A stretch of DNA of 6,727 nt from Anaerolineales bacterium (lineage in GTDB: Bacteria; Chloroflexota; Anaerolineae; Anaerolineales; UBA6663): the NCBI GenBank assembly GCA_017999235.1, contig JAGOBN010000227.1:1-6727 (forward strand), given 5' to 3'. Shown in pieces: positions 1 to 6,483 of the stretch (positions are counted from its first letter, which is position 1; each line of letters opens with the position of its first letter). The translations under genes were made by a program, and so were the position numbers. The notes below the pieces were generated by a model that was given only the letters and a program-made list of their open reading frames with translations, had not been told where the DNA came from and searched no databases.

Positions 1-193
1 GATGAAAAACCTGTTTCAGAAATTCTTCCGGGTGCCGGACAGCGAAGGGTACAGCACGGGGACCGGCCTGGGTCTGGCGGTCGCCAAAAAGATCGTGGAA
101 GTACTGGGGGGCGAGATGAACGTCGAGTCGCAGCTGGGGGTCGGCAGCACGTTCGCGTTCACCCAGCCGCTCGGGCTGTTCTCAGAGAGCTAA
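1..193 (+). CDS. Sensor histidine kinase, C-terminal end of the ATPase domain (partial, 5' end outside window)
   Basis: This is the last ~63 codons of a GHKL-type (HATPase_c) histidine kinase, which binds ATP and phosphorylates its own His before passing the phosphate to a response regulator. The fragment shows the F-box (LFQKFFRV, about residues 4-11 of the visible part), the G2 glycine loop ([15 protein letters not shown], about 19-33) and the closing strand pattern (GGEMNVES then GVGSTFAF) typical of the domain end. The H-box, N-box and G1 box lie off the left edge, so sensor type and partner cannot be judged. The ATG at position 2 is internal: kinases normally have an acidic stretch running into the F-box here, so the frame should continue upstream. 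It ends in TAA (191-193), which overlaps the stop of convergent aroQ. There is no response regulator or extra C-terminal domain after the ATPase fold. The family call is firm; the function is unknown. Confidence 0.88.
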   Translation, partial: MKNLFQKFFRVPDSEGYSTGTGLGLAVAKKIVEVLGGEMNVESQLGVGSTFAFTQPLGLFSES

Positions 194-654
194 CGCCGGT
201 CCTCCAGCACCCCCGCCAGCGCCCGCAGCCCCAACAGATACGAACGCCAGCCAAAACCGCGGATCGAGCCGACGCAGACCGGCGCCGTCATAGAGTGATG
301 CCGGAACGCTTCGCGCGCTTCGGTGTTGGAGAGATGCACCTCCACGGCTGGCAGGCTGATAGCGGCCAGCGCATCGCGCAGCGCCACCGAGGTGTGCGTC
401 AGGCCGCCGGGGTTGATCAGCACGCCGGCCGCCCAGCCCCGCGCCTCGTGCAGGGCATCGATCAACACCCCTTCATGATTGGATTGCAGACAGCGCACCG
501 CCAGCCCGAGGGCCGGCGCCTCCCGCGCCAGCGCGGCGTCGATATCGGCCAGCGTCGTCCGGCCATACACGGCCGGCTCGCGGGTGCCGAGCAGGTTGAG
601 ATTGGGGCCGTGCAGGACCAAGATCAATGGATGAGGGGAATCGCCAGCGTTCAT
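190..654 (-). CDS. aroQ: 3-dehydroquinate dehydratase, type II
   Basis: Catalyses step 3 of the shikimate pathway, 3-dehydroquinate to 3-dehydroshikimate, in the cytoplasm; type II enzymes are usually dodecamers. The product is 154 aa, normal for the family (~145-160). Visible motifs are [17 protein letters not shown] (residues 15-31) with catalytic Arg25 and Tyr30, QSNHEG (57-62), [10 protein letters not shown] (80-89) with Asn81, and EVHLSN (105-110) with catalytic His107, followed by substrate-binding Arg118. It is unrelated to the Schiff-base type I enzyme (AroD). The ATG at 654 is chosen because GGGAG lies 8 nt upstream and the conserved N-terminal strand follows directly. The frame stays open upstream to 738, but that part lies in aroKB and has no family similarity. 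It is the last gene of the operon, 14 nt after aroKB, and its TAG stop overlaps the TAA of the convergent kinase gene. Confidence 0.97.
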   Translation of the reverse strand: MNAGDSPHPLILVLHGPNLNLLGTREPAVYGRTTLADIDAALAREAPALGLAVRCLQSNHEGVLIDALHEARGWAAGVLINPGGLTHTSVALRDALAAISLPAVEVHLSNTEAREAFRHHSMTAPVCVGSIRGFGWRSYLLGLRALAGVLEDRR

Positions 655-662
655 CAGGGTTG

Positions 663-667
663 CTCCC
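663..667 (-). promoter_or_regulatory. Ribosome binding site of aroQ (GGGAG)
   Basis: The minus strand reads GGGAG just after the aroKB TGA stop, with 8 nt to the ATG at 654. This fixes the aroQ start over the longer open frame that reaches 738. Confidence 0.7.
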
Positions 668-668
668 G

Positions 669-2207
669 TCAGGCCTGGAGTTGAGTCAGCGCCGCCAACT
701 CCGCCGCCAATAAAGTCTCGTCGATCTCCACGCCCCACACCGCGTCGCCCACGTCCCGCGCCAGCGCGAACTTCAGCCGGCCGCCGGCCTTTTTCTTGTC
801 ACTGCTCATCGCGGCGCGCACGGCCGCCGGGTCCAGACCGGGGCAGCGCGTGGGCAGGCCGGCGCGCTCCAGGACCGCGCTGACCCGCACCGCCAGGCCC
901 GGCCGCGCCAAACCCAGCTGTTCCGCCAGGCGGGTTTCGCCGGCCAAGCCGACCGCCACGGCCTCGCCATGCCGCAGGCGGAAGCCGGAGGCGGCCTCCA
1001 CGCCGTGGCCGAGGGTGTGGCCCAGGTTGAGCAGCGCGCGCCGGCCGCGCTCGAAGGGATCGGCCTCCACCACGCGCACCTTCACGCGGATGGCGCGCTC
1101 GAGCTGGGCCAGGCTGCCAAAGGCGCGGCCGGCCTCCAGTTCGGCAAACAGGGCCGGCTCATCCAAGAGGCCGTGCTTAATCACCTCCGCCAGGCCCGCC
1201 GCGCGCTCCGGCGCGGGCAGGGTGCTGAGCGCCAGCGGGTCCGTCATCACCACGGCCGGCGGATGAAAAGCGCCGACCAGATTCTTGCCCTGCGGCAGGT
1301 CCACGCCGGTCTTGCCGCCCAGGCTGGCGTCTACCATCGCCAGCAGCGTGGTGGGCGCGTTCACCCAGCGCACGCCGCGCATATAGGTGGCGGCGGCAAA
1401 GCCGGCCATGTCCCCCAGTACCCCGCCGCCCAGGGCGATGACCAGGCCGGCGCGGTCCAGACCGTGCGCCAGGAAGGCCTCATAGAGGCCCCGGATCGTC
1501 TCCAGAGTCTTGTGCGCTTCGCCGGCCGGCACGGTGACCACCGGCAGGCCGGCCGGCAGGGGCCGCGCCTGGGCAATGGCCGTATCGGTCACCAGCAGCG
1601 CCGGCCCGGTCAGGCCGCGCTCAGCCAGCCGCGCCGGCAGGCGCTCCACCAAGCCATAGCCCAATTCAATCACATGCTGGAGGCCGGGCGCGTCCACCGG
1701 GATGGTGCGCGGCGCCAGCGCCGCCTGGAGCTGATCCGCCACCGCCGCCACATCGCGCCCGGTGGTCTCCACTTGCTCGGGAAAAGAATCGTACAGCGCG
1801 CGGCGCGCGGCCAAGAGCGCGTCGAGCCTGGCCGCCGGATCCGGGCCGGCCAAAAGCGGCCGGCCGCCCGCGGCCTGCAGGCGGGCCAGCAAGGCGGCCG
1901 GCTCAGCGCGCAGGCAGATCACCACGCCGGAGCGCTCCAGCGCCGCCCGGCTGGCGGGATCCAGCAGCGCGCCGCCGCCGGGCGCGATCACCAGGTCCGA
2001 TTGCGCCGCCAACTCCGCGCACAGCGCGGCCTCCAGCCGCCGGAACTCGGCCTCACCGTGTTCGGCGAACAACTGCGGGATGGTGCGGCCGGTGCGCGCC
2101 TCGAGGCGGGCATCCAGGTCCACAAAGGTCTGCCCGCGCCGGCGCGCCAGCTCCTGGCCGGCGCTGGTCTTGCCGGCGCCCGGCGGGCCGTACACGATCA
2201 CGTTCAC
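669..2207 (-). CDS. aroKB: Bifunctional shikimate kinase / 3-dehydroquinate synthase fusion
   Basis: One 512-aa chain carries two non-consecutive steps: shikimate kinase (step 5) then dehydroquinate synthase (step 2). Numbering from the GTG at 2207, residues 1 to ~165 form the kinase: P-loop GPPGAGKTS (7-15), DLD with Asp32, shikimate-binding Arg56, GGG (77-79) and lid Arg116 in GRPLL. From ~170 the NAD/metal-dependent synthase follows: PAGEAHK (227-233), GGGVLGD (260-266), [19 protein letters not shown] (285-303), Glu341 in AEVIKHG, His397 in NLGHTLGH and His413 in HGEA as likely metal ligands. Both domains look intact, with almost no linker. The frame also allows a TTG at 2213 (514 aa). GTG is preferred because its GTGA overlaps the aroC stop by 4 nt, typical of translational coupling; the only SD-like match (GGCGAG) is too distant to decide. 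The same domain order is known in Thermotoga. The product acts before AroQ (synthase) and before AroA (kinase). Confidence 0.95.
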   Translation of the reverse strand: MNVIVYGPPGAGKTSAGQELARRRGQTFVDLDARLEARTGRTIPQLFAEHGEAEFRRLEAALCAELAAQSDLVIAPGGGALLDPASRAALERSGVVICLRAEPAALLARLQAAGGRPLLAGPDPAARLDALLAARRALYDSFPEQVETTGRDVAAVADQLQAALAPRTIPVDAPGLQHVIELGYGLVERLPARLAERGLTGPALLVTDTAIAQARPLPAGLPVVTVPAGEAHKTLETIRGLYEAFLAHGLDRAGLVIALGGGVLGDMAGFAAATYMRGVRWVNAPTTLLAMVDASLGGKTGVDLPQGKNLVGAFHPPAVVMTDPLALSTLPAPERAAGLAEVIKHGLLDEPALFAELEAGRAFGSLAQLERAIRVKVRVVEADPFERGRRALLNLGHTLGHGVEAASGFRLRHGEAVAVGLAGETRLAEQLGLARPGLAVRVSAVLERAGLPTRCPGLDPAAVRAAMSSDKKKAGGRLKFALARDVGDAVWGVEIDETLLAAELAALTQLQA

Positions 2208-3400
2208 GGCCAAAAAACCGTCGGCTCGCCGGAGAGGTGCAGGTCCTCCAGCCGCGCCTGACGCAGCGCCGCGAAGCGCGGCCGCATCTCGGCCAACGAG
2301 TCGCCGCCCAGCTTCTCCAGCAGGGCGTCGGCCAGCACCAAGGCCACCATCGCCTCGCCGATCACGCCCGCGCGCGGCACGGCGCAGAAATCCGAGCGCT
2401 CGTACTCCATCGGCGCCGGCTGGCCGGCCGCCAAATCCACCGACGCCATAGGGGTGAGCGTGGTGGCAATCGGCTTCATGGCCACGCGCAGGACGAGCGG
2501 CTGGCCGGTGGTGATGCCGCCCTCCAGCCCGCCGGCGCGGTTGGTGGGGCGCACCAGGCTGGCGTGGTCCTCGGCCAACTGGATTTCATCATGCACCTGC
2601 GTCCCCGGCCGGCGCGCGTTCTCAAACGCCTCGCCAATCTCGACGCCCTTCATGGCGTGGATGCTGAGCAGGGCTTGGGCCAGCCGGCCGGAGAGGCGCC
2701 GGTCCCAGTGGACGTGGCTGCCCAAACCCGGCGGCACGCCCAGCGCCACCACCTCAAACACGCCGCCCAGCGTGTCCTTGGCGCGGATGATGGCCTCCAC
2801 CCGCTCGCGCATCGCGGCGGAGGCCGCTTCGGCGGGGCAGCCCATCTCGGACTCTTTGGCGCGCGCCAGGCGCGTCTCAAGCGGCAGAGCGCCCAACTCG
2901 GCGCGCACGCCCCCAATCTCCACCACGTAACTGCCGACGACAATGCCAAACTCGGCCAGCAGCTTCCGGCAGACGGCGCCGGCCGCCACGCGCGCGGTGG
3001 TTTCGCGGGCGGAGGCGCGCTCCAGGCTCATCCGCAGATCCGGGTGCGCGTACTTCACCGCCCCGGTCAGGTCGGCGTGGCCGGGCCGCGGCACCGTCAT
3101 GGGCGCCACCGCCTTGCCCTTCCATTTAGCGTGATCCCGGTTGGCCACTTCCACCGCCACCGGCGCGCCGATGGTGACGCCGGCCATGACGCCGCTCAAG
3201 ATCACGGCCGTATCCCGTTCCAGCTTCATGCGCGGGCTGGCGCCGGGATAGGGCTTGCCGCTGGCGTTCAAGCCCTGCCGGCGGGCGAGATCGGGGTTGA
3301 GGTCGTCGGCCGCCAGGGGCAGGCCGGCCGGCAGCCCTTCCACAATCGTGAGCACCGCCGGGCCGTGCGATTCGCCGGCGGTGAGAAAGCGCACAGGCAT
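2204..3400 (-). CDS. aroC: Chorismate synthase
   Basis: Performs step 7, EPSP to chorismate by anti-1,4-elimination of phosphate, needing reduced FMN; usually a cytoplasmic tetramer. The 398-aa product has all three family signatures: GESHG near the N-terminus (residues 9-13, His12), RASARETTARVAAGA (128-142), and RSDFCAVPRAGVIGEAMVAL (335-354) with Asp337. Also visible are the Arg pair in ARRQG (40-41) and PRPGHAD (104-110) with His108, part of the acid-base set. The ATG at 3400 is set by a strong AAAGGAG 6 nt upstream and by the family's usual N-terminus. An in-frame extension to 3490 lies inside aroE and is not conserved. The gene begins 11 nt after the aroE stop and ends in TGA, overlapping the aroKB start. 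A run of six T precedes the stop by a few bases (see findings). No flavin reductase domain is present, so it is likely a monofunctional enzyme relying on outside FMN reduction. Confidence 0.97.
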   Translation of the reverse strand: MPVRFLTAGESHGPAVLTIVEGLPAGLPLAADDLNPDLARRQGLNASGKPYPGASPRMKLERDTAVILSGVMAGVTIGAPVAVEVANRDHAKWKGKAVAPMTVPRPGHADLTGAVKYAHPDLRMSLERASARETTARVAAGAVCRKLLAEFGIVVGSYVVEIGGVRAELGALPLETRLARAKESEMGCPAEAASAAMRERVEAIIRAKDTLGGVFEVVALGVPPGLGSHVHWDRRLSGRLAQALLSIHAMKGVEIGEAFENARRPGTQVHDEIQLAEDHASLVRPTNRAGGLEGGITTGQPLVLRVAMKPIATTLTPMASVDLAAGQPAPMEYERSDFCAVPRAGVIGEAMVALVLADALLEKLGGDSLAEMRPRFAALRQARLEDLHLSGEPTVFWP

Positions 3401-3406
3401 GGGGGA

Positions 3407-3414
3407 CTCCTTTA
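3407..3414 (-). promoter_or_regulatory. Strong aroC ribosome binding site merged with the aroE stop (TAAAGGAG)
   Basis: The minus strand reads TAAAGGAG. TAA is the aroE stop and AAAGGAG is a near-perfect Shine-Dalgarno 6 nt before the aroC ATG. It decides the aroC start and suggests that ribosomes ending aroE can begin aroC directly. It is the best Shine-Dalgarno match in the operon. Confidence 0.85.
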
Positions 3415-4257
3415 GGGTGCGGGGGCGGCGGCCAGGGCGCGCTCGGCGGCCGCGCGCATCACGGCCCGGGGCGCGGTCTGCCCCGTCCACAGCTCAAACG
3501 CCAGCGCGCCCTGCTCCACCAGCATCCCCAGACCGGTGCAGGCTTCCAGGCCGGCGCGCCGAGCTTGATGGATAAAGCGCGTCTCGGACGGGTTGTAGAC
3601 AAGATCATAAATAAAGGCGCGCGACGGCCAGGCCACCGAGTCCAGCCAGGGCGAGGCGTCCACCTGCGGCGCCATCCCCAGCGGCGTGCAATTGATCACC
3701 AGCCGGCAGTTCTCGGCCGCCTGCATCAGCCCCAGGCGCGTCCAGGGGAAGTGCGTCACGCGCCCCACCTGGTTGAGCGCTTCCGCCTGCGCGCGCCGGC
3801 GGGCCACCACGCGGACCTGCGCGCCGCCGGCCAGGCAGGCCGCCACCGCCGCGCGCGCCGCGCCGCCGGCGCCCAGGATCAAGACGCGGTGGCGCTCCAG
3901 GTGGACGGCGCAGGCGCGCAGATCGGCCAGCAGCCCGGCCGCGTCCGTGTTATCGCCCAGCAAGTGGACGGCGCCGCCGGCCGGCTGCGCCACAATCGTA
4001 TTCACGGCGCCGATGGCCTTGGCCTCCGGCGTGAGCGCGTCCAGCAGCGGGAGGACCGCCTCTTTATGCGGGACCGTCACATTGACGCCGGCGAAATCGC
4101 CGGCGCGCAAGGCGGCCACGGCCGCGGCCAGATGCTCGGGCGGCGTCGGCAGCGCGGCATAGCGCCAGTCGGACAGCCCGGCCGCGGCCAGGGCGGCGGT
4201 GTGCATGGCCGGGGAAAGTGAATGCCCGAGGGGGTAACCCAGCAAACCCAATCGCAT
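3412..4257 (-). CDS. aroE: Shikimate dehydrogenase (NADP-dependent)
   Basis: Catalyses step 4, the reversible reduction of 3-dehydroshikimate to shikimate with NADPH. The 281-aa product has the normal family length. The N-terminal substrate domain shows GYPLGHSLSPAMH (residues 7-19), with the serines that hold the shikimate carboxylate, NVTVPHK (59-65) with catalytic Lys65, GAVNT (83-87) with Asn86, and GDNTDAAG (101-108) with Asp105, matching E. coli Asp102. The Rossmann part has GAGGAARA (129-136), then ARRRAQ (152-157) where E. coli has NRTxxR; the retained Arg153 and extra arginines fit NADP binding. NCTPLGM (189-195) and GLGMLVEQGALAF (242-254) complete the signature. The ATG at 4257 is chosen from AAAGG 8 nt upstream and the family N-terminus; the frame is open to 4500 but runs within aroA. 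It lies 11 nt after aroA and 11 nt before aroC. Confidence 0.97.
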   Translation of the reverse strand: MRLGLLGYPLGHSLSPAMHTAALAAAGLSDWRYAALPTPPEHLAAAVAALRAGDFAGVNVTVPHKEAVLPLLDALTPEAKAIGAVNTIVAQPAGGAVHLLGDNTDAAGLLADLRACAVHLERHRVLILGAGGAARAAVAACLAGGAQVRVVARRRAQAEALNQVGRVTHFPWTRLGLMQAAENCRLVINCTPLGMAPQVDASPWLDSVAWPSRAFIYDLVYNPSETRFIHQARRAGLEACTGLGMLVEQGALAFELWTGQTAPRAVMRAAAERALAAAPAP

Positions 4258-4265
4258 AGCCTCAG

Positions 4266-4271
4266 CCTTTA
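4266..4271 (-). promoter_or_regulatory. aroE ribosome binding site merged with the aroA stop (TAAAGG)
   Basis: The minus strand reads TAAAGG. TAA ends aroA, and AAAGG serves as a Shine-Dalgarno 8 nt before the aroE ATG. The arrangement repeats that at the aroE-aroC junction and supports the start at 4257. Confidence 0.75.
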
Positions 4272-5561
4272 GCGGAGCTGCTCTAACACCTGGAAATAGT
4301 GTGGGAAGGTTTTGGAGACACAGCCCGGATCCGCGATCTGCACGCCGGGGGCGCGCAAGCCGATCAGCGCGAACGCCATCGCCATCCGGTGATCGTGATA
4401 GGTCTGCACCACGGCCGGCCGGATCGCCGCCGCCGGCTGGATGGTCAGGCCGTCGGCGTGCTCCTCCACGCTCACGCCCAGCCGGGTCAGCTCCGCGCAC
4501 AGGGCGGCCACCCGGTCGGTCTCCTTGACGCGCGCGGACGCGATCCCGCGAATGGTGGTGGGGGAGGCCGCGAACGGCGCCAGCGCGGCCAGCGTCTGGG
4601 CGGTGTCGGGCAGATCGCGCAGGTCCACGTCCACGCCGGCCAGCGGCCCCGCGCCGGCGGCCACTTCAATCCAATCCGCGCCCGTCGTCACCGTGCAGCC
4701 CATGCGCGCCAGCACCTCCAGGAAGGCGAGATCGCCCTGCTTGGACTGGCGGGAGAGGCCCAGGACGCGCACGGCGCCGCCGCACACGGCCGGCGCCGCG
4801 AAGAAATAAGACGCCGCCGAAGCGTCGCTCTCGATCACATAATTGACCTGCGCTTGATACGCTTGCGGGCGCACTTGGAAACACGCGTAGCCCTCGCGCT
4901 CCACGGCCACGCCAAATTCGGCCATCACCGCCACGGTCATGTCCACGTAGGGCTTCGAGTTCAAGCCGCCGGCCACTTCCAGCGTCACCGGCGCCTGGGC
5001 GCACGGCGCGGCCATGAGCAGGCCGCTGAGAAACTGGCTGCTGATCTCGCCGGCCACCACCGCCCGGCCGCCGCGCAAGCCGGCGGCGCGCACGCGCACC
5101 GGCGGGCAGCCGTTGGCGCTCTCCGCGTCCACCCCCAGCTGCCGCAGGGCGTCCAGCAGGTCCGCGATCGGGCGCTCGCGCATCCGGGCATCGCCGTCCA
5201 CCACATACTCGCCGTGGCCCAGGGTGAGCATGGCCGTGAGGAAGCGCGCGGCCGTGCCGGCGTTGCCCACATACAGCTCCGCGCGCGGCGCCGGCAGCCG
5301 GCCGCCCAGGCCCCGCACCGTGAGCGATCCCGGCACCGCGATCACGGCGAAACCCAGCCGCTCCAAGCACTCGACCAGGCGCTGAGAATCATCCGACTCC
5401 AGCGCGTTGGAGAGCGTGGTCACGCCGTCGGCCAGGGCCGCCAGCAGCAGCGCGCGGTTGGTCAGGCTCTTGGAGCCGGGGACGCGCACGGCGGCGCGCA
5501 GGGGATGGAGGATGGGCTGGACCGGGTACGGGTCGGTCAGGCCGTGGGGGGCGCCGGCCAT
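4269..5561 (-). CDS. aroA: 3-phosphoshikimate 1-carboxyvinyltransferase (EPSP synthase)
   Basis: Catalyses step 6, joining shikimate-3-phosphate and PEP to give EPSP; this is the glyphosate target. The 430-aa product has the full two-domain family length. Visible are VPGSKSLTNRA (residues 27-37) with Lys31 and Arg36, GNAGTAARFL (99-108), RERP (128-131) with PEP-binding Arg130, SSQFLSGLLM (174-183), PDTAQT (318-323) with catalytic Asp319, RVKETDR (344-350) with catalytic Glu347, DHRMAMA (390-396) and SKTFPHYF (416-423) with Lys417. The GNAGTA loop keeps the Gly (Gly102, E. coli Gly96) of class I, glyphosate-sensitive enzymes, but Phe107 replaces E. coli Pro101. The ATG at 5561 gives the usual N-terminal length; the longer frame to 5681 is only tyrA in another frame. 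It lies 13 nt after tyrA with a weak Shine-Dalgarno (only AGG about 12 nt upstream), so coupling to tyrA is likely. Confidence 0.97.
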   Translation of the reverse strand: MAGAPHGLTDPYPVQPILHPLRAAVRVPGSKSLTNRALLLAALADGVTTLSNALESDDSQRLVECLERLGFAVIAVPGSLTVRGLGGRLPAPRAELYVGNAGTAARFLTAMLTLGHGEYVVDGDARMRERPIADLLDALRQLGVDAESANGCPPVRVRAAGLRGGRAVVAGEISSQFLSGLLMAAPCAQAPVTLEVAGGLNSKPYVDMTVAVMAEFGVAVEREGYACFQVRPQAYQAQVNYVIESDASAASYFFAAPAVCGGAVRVLGLSRQSKQGDLAFLEVLARMGCTVTTGADWIEVAAGAGPLAGVDVDLRDLPDTAQTLAALAPFAASPTTIRGIASARVKETDRVAALCAELTRLGVSVEEHADGLTIQPAAAIRPAVVQTYHDHRMAMAFALIGLRAPGVQIADPGCVSKTFPHYFQVLEQLR

Positions 5562-5574
5562 GGGGTGCGGGCGC

Positions 5575-6450
5575 CTAGCCTTGGAACAGTTCCGCGCGTT
5601 TGGCCTGGGCCGGCGCCAGGGCGGCGCGAATACTCTCCGCGTCCCCTTGGGCGATGACGGCCTTGAGCGCGGCCAGTTCATCTTGATACGTATTGAGCGC
5701 CGCCAGGACGGCCTCGCGGTTCGTGACCAGAATATCGGTCATCATCGCCAGGTCGCTGGCCGCCAGGCGCGACGTATCGCGGAAGCCGGAGGCCGCCAGG
5801 TCCCAGGCCTGCGGATCGGCCTGGGCCAGCACCGCGCGCATCAGCGCCACCGCGGCGGCATAGGGCAAGTGGCTTACCAAAGCGGCCAGGGTATCGTGAC
5901 GGTTCGCCGACAGCATAAGGGGCTTGGCTCCTATCGCGCCGATCAAGTCATAGACCAGACCCAGCGCCCGGACCGAGATATGGCCGGGCGGACAGATCAC
6001 AAACACCTTCTCGCGGAACAGGTCGGGGTCGGCCTGCGCCAGGCCGCCGGCCTCCTTGCCGCACATCGGGTGGCCGCCAATCGGCTCAAAGCGCGGCGGC
6101 AGCTCCGCCATCGCCCGCACGATGTCGCTTTTGGTGGAGCCGAGATCCAGCACCACGGTCTGGCGCGCGGGCACATAACTGCGGGAGAGGTCGTCCAGCT
6201 GCGCCAGGATCGCGCGCACCGGCGTAGCCAGCACCAGCAGATCACAGTTGTGGGCGTCCGCGGCGCTGACCGCCCGGTCAATCAGCCCGCGCGCCTGGGC
6301 GGCGGCGAGCACGGCCGGGTCCGTGTCCACGCCCGCCAGCTGGACGCCGGGATGGGCCGCCCGCACGGCCAACGCCAAGGAGCCGCCCATGAGGCCTAAC
6401 CCGACGATCGTGATCTGACTCTGCGCGAGGCTAAAGGGACCTTTGTTCAT
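5575..6450 (-). CDS. tyrA: Prephenate (or arogenate) dehydrogenase
   Basis: Oxidatively decarboxylates prephenate to 4-hydroxyphenylpyruvate, or arogenate to tyrosine, committing chorismate-derived carbon to tyrosine. The 291-aa protein has a Rossmann domain with GLGLMGGS (residues 17-24) and Asp42 at the end of strand 2, which favours NAD over NADP. LDLGSTKSD (101-109) and GGHPMCGKEAGG (125-136) with catalytic His127 follow, then a helical dimer domain with SHLPY (193-197) and GFRDTSRLA (222-230), where Arg228 matches the substrate-binding Arg. No ACT domain or fused chorismate mutase is present, so feedback control by a regulatory domain is not evident. Tyr197 stands where several prephenate dehydrogenases have His, so the preferred substrate is uncertain. 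The ATG at 6450 is the only plausible start, but no Shine-Dalgarno precedes it. A 58-nt gap separates it from DAHP synthase, the largest in the operon. Confidence 0.94.
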   Translation of the reverse strand: MNKGPFSLAQSQITIVGLGLMGGSLALAVRAAHPGVQLAGVDTDPAVLAAAQARGLIDRAVSAADAHNCDLLVLATPVRAILAQLDDLSRSYVPARQTVVLDLGSTKSDIVRAMAELPPRFEPIGGHPMCGKEAGGLAQADPDLFREKVFVICPPGHISVRALGLVYDLIGAIGAKPLMLSANRHDTLAALVSHLPYAAAVALMRAVLAQADPQAWDLAASGFRDTSRLAASDLAMMTDILVTNREAVLAALNTYQDELAALKAVIAQGDAESIRAALAPAQAKRAELFQG

Positions 6451-6460
6451 AGAGGGTGGG

Positions 6461-6477
6461 CGGCGGGCCGGCCGCCG
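6461..6477 (-). other. GC-only hairpin just upstream of tyrA
   Basis: A 6-bp stem (CGGCGG/CCGCCG) with a 5-nt loop sits where a tyrA ribosome binding site would normally be, ending 10 nt before the ATG. No T-run follows on either strand, so it does not look like an intrinsic terminator. It contains a GGCCGGCC site, and in this GC-rich DNA such a stem can arise by chance. Confidence 0.35.
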
Positions 6478-6483
6478 GGCGTC

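Noticed and set aside
969..2261. 430-codon open frame on the plus strand
   Set aside because: It is antisense to aroKB. Its product is rich in Arg, Gln, His and Gly with no recognisable domain, which is typical of the reverse frame of GC-rich genes.
2237..3415. 392-codon open frame on the plus strand
   Set aside because: It is antisense to aroC over nearly the whole gene and has the same shadow-frame composition.
3600..3620. AT-rich patch as a promoter
   Set aside because: It codes for the aroE stretch FIYDLVYN, whose aromatic and aliphatic codons are naturally AT-rich. No paired -35 and -10 boxes were found.
3415..4500. Long N-terminal extensions of aroC (to 3490) and aroE (to 4500), and likewise of aroA (to 5681) and aroQ (to 738)
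   Set aside because: The extra residues lie inside the upstream gene and are Arg/Pro-rich. The internal ATG in each case begins the conserved N-terminus, and a Shine-Dalgarno precedes it for aroC, aroE and aroQ.
4299..5657. 452-codon open frame on the plus strand
   Set aside because: It is antisense to aroA, whose motifs are complete on the minus strand. The product is low-complexity, rich in His and Arg, and no family is recognised.
5407..6399. 330-codon open frame on the plus strand
   Set aside because: It is antisense to tyrA and the start of aroA, with no domain. No coding signal competes with the clear dehydrogenase on the other strand.
6461..6477. Hairpin before tyrA as an intrinsic terminator or Trp/Tyr/Phe attenuator
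   Set aside because: No T run follows the stem on either strand, no competing stem was seen, and the only short frame there has no aromatic codons.
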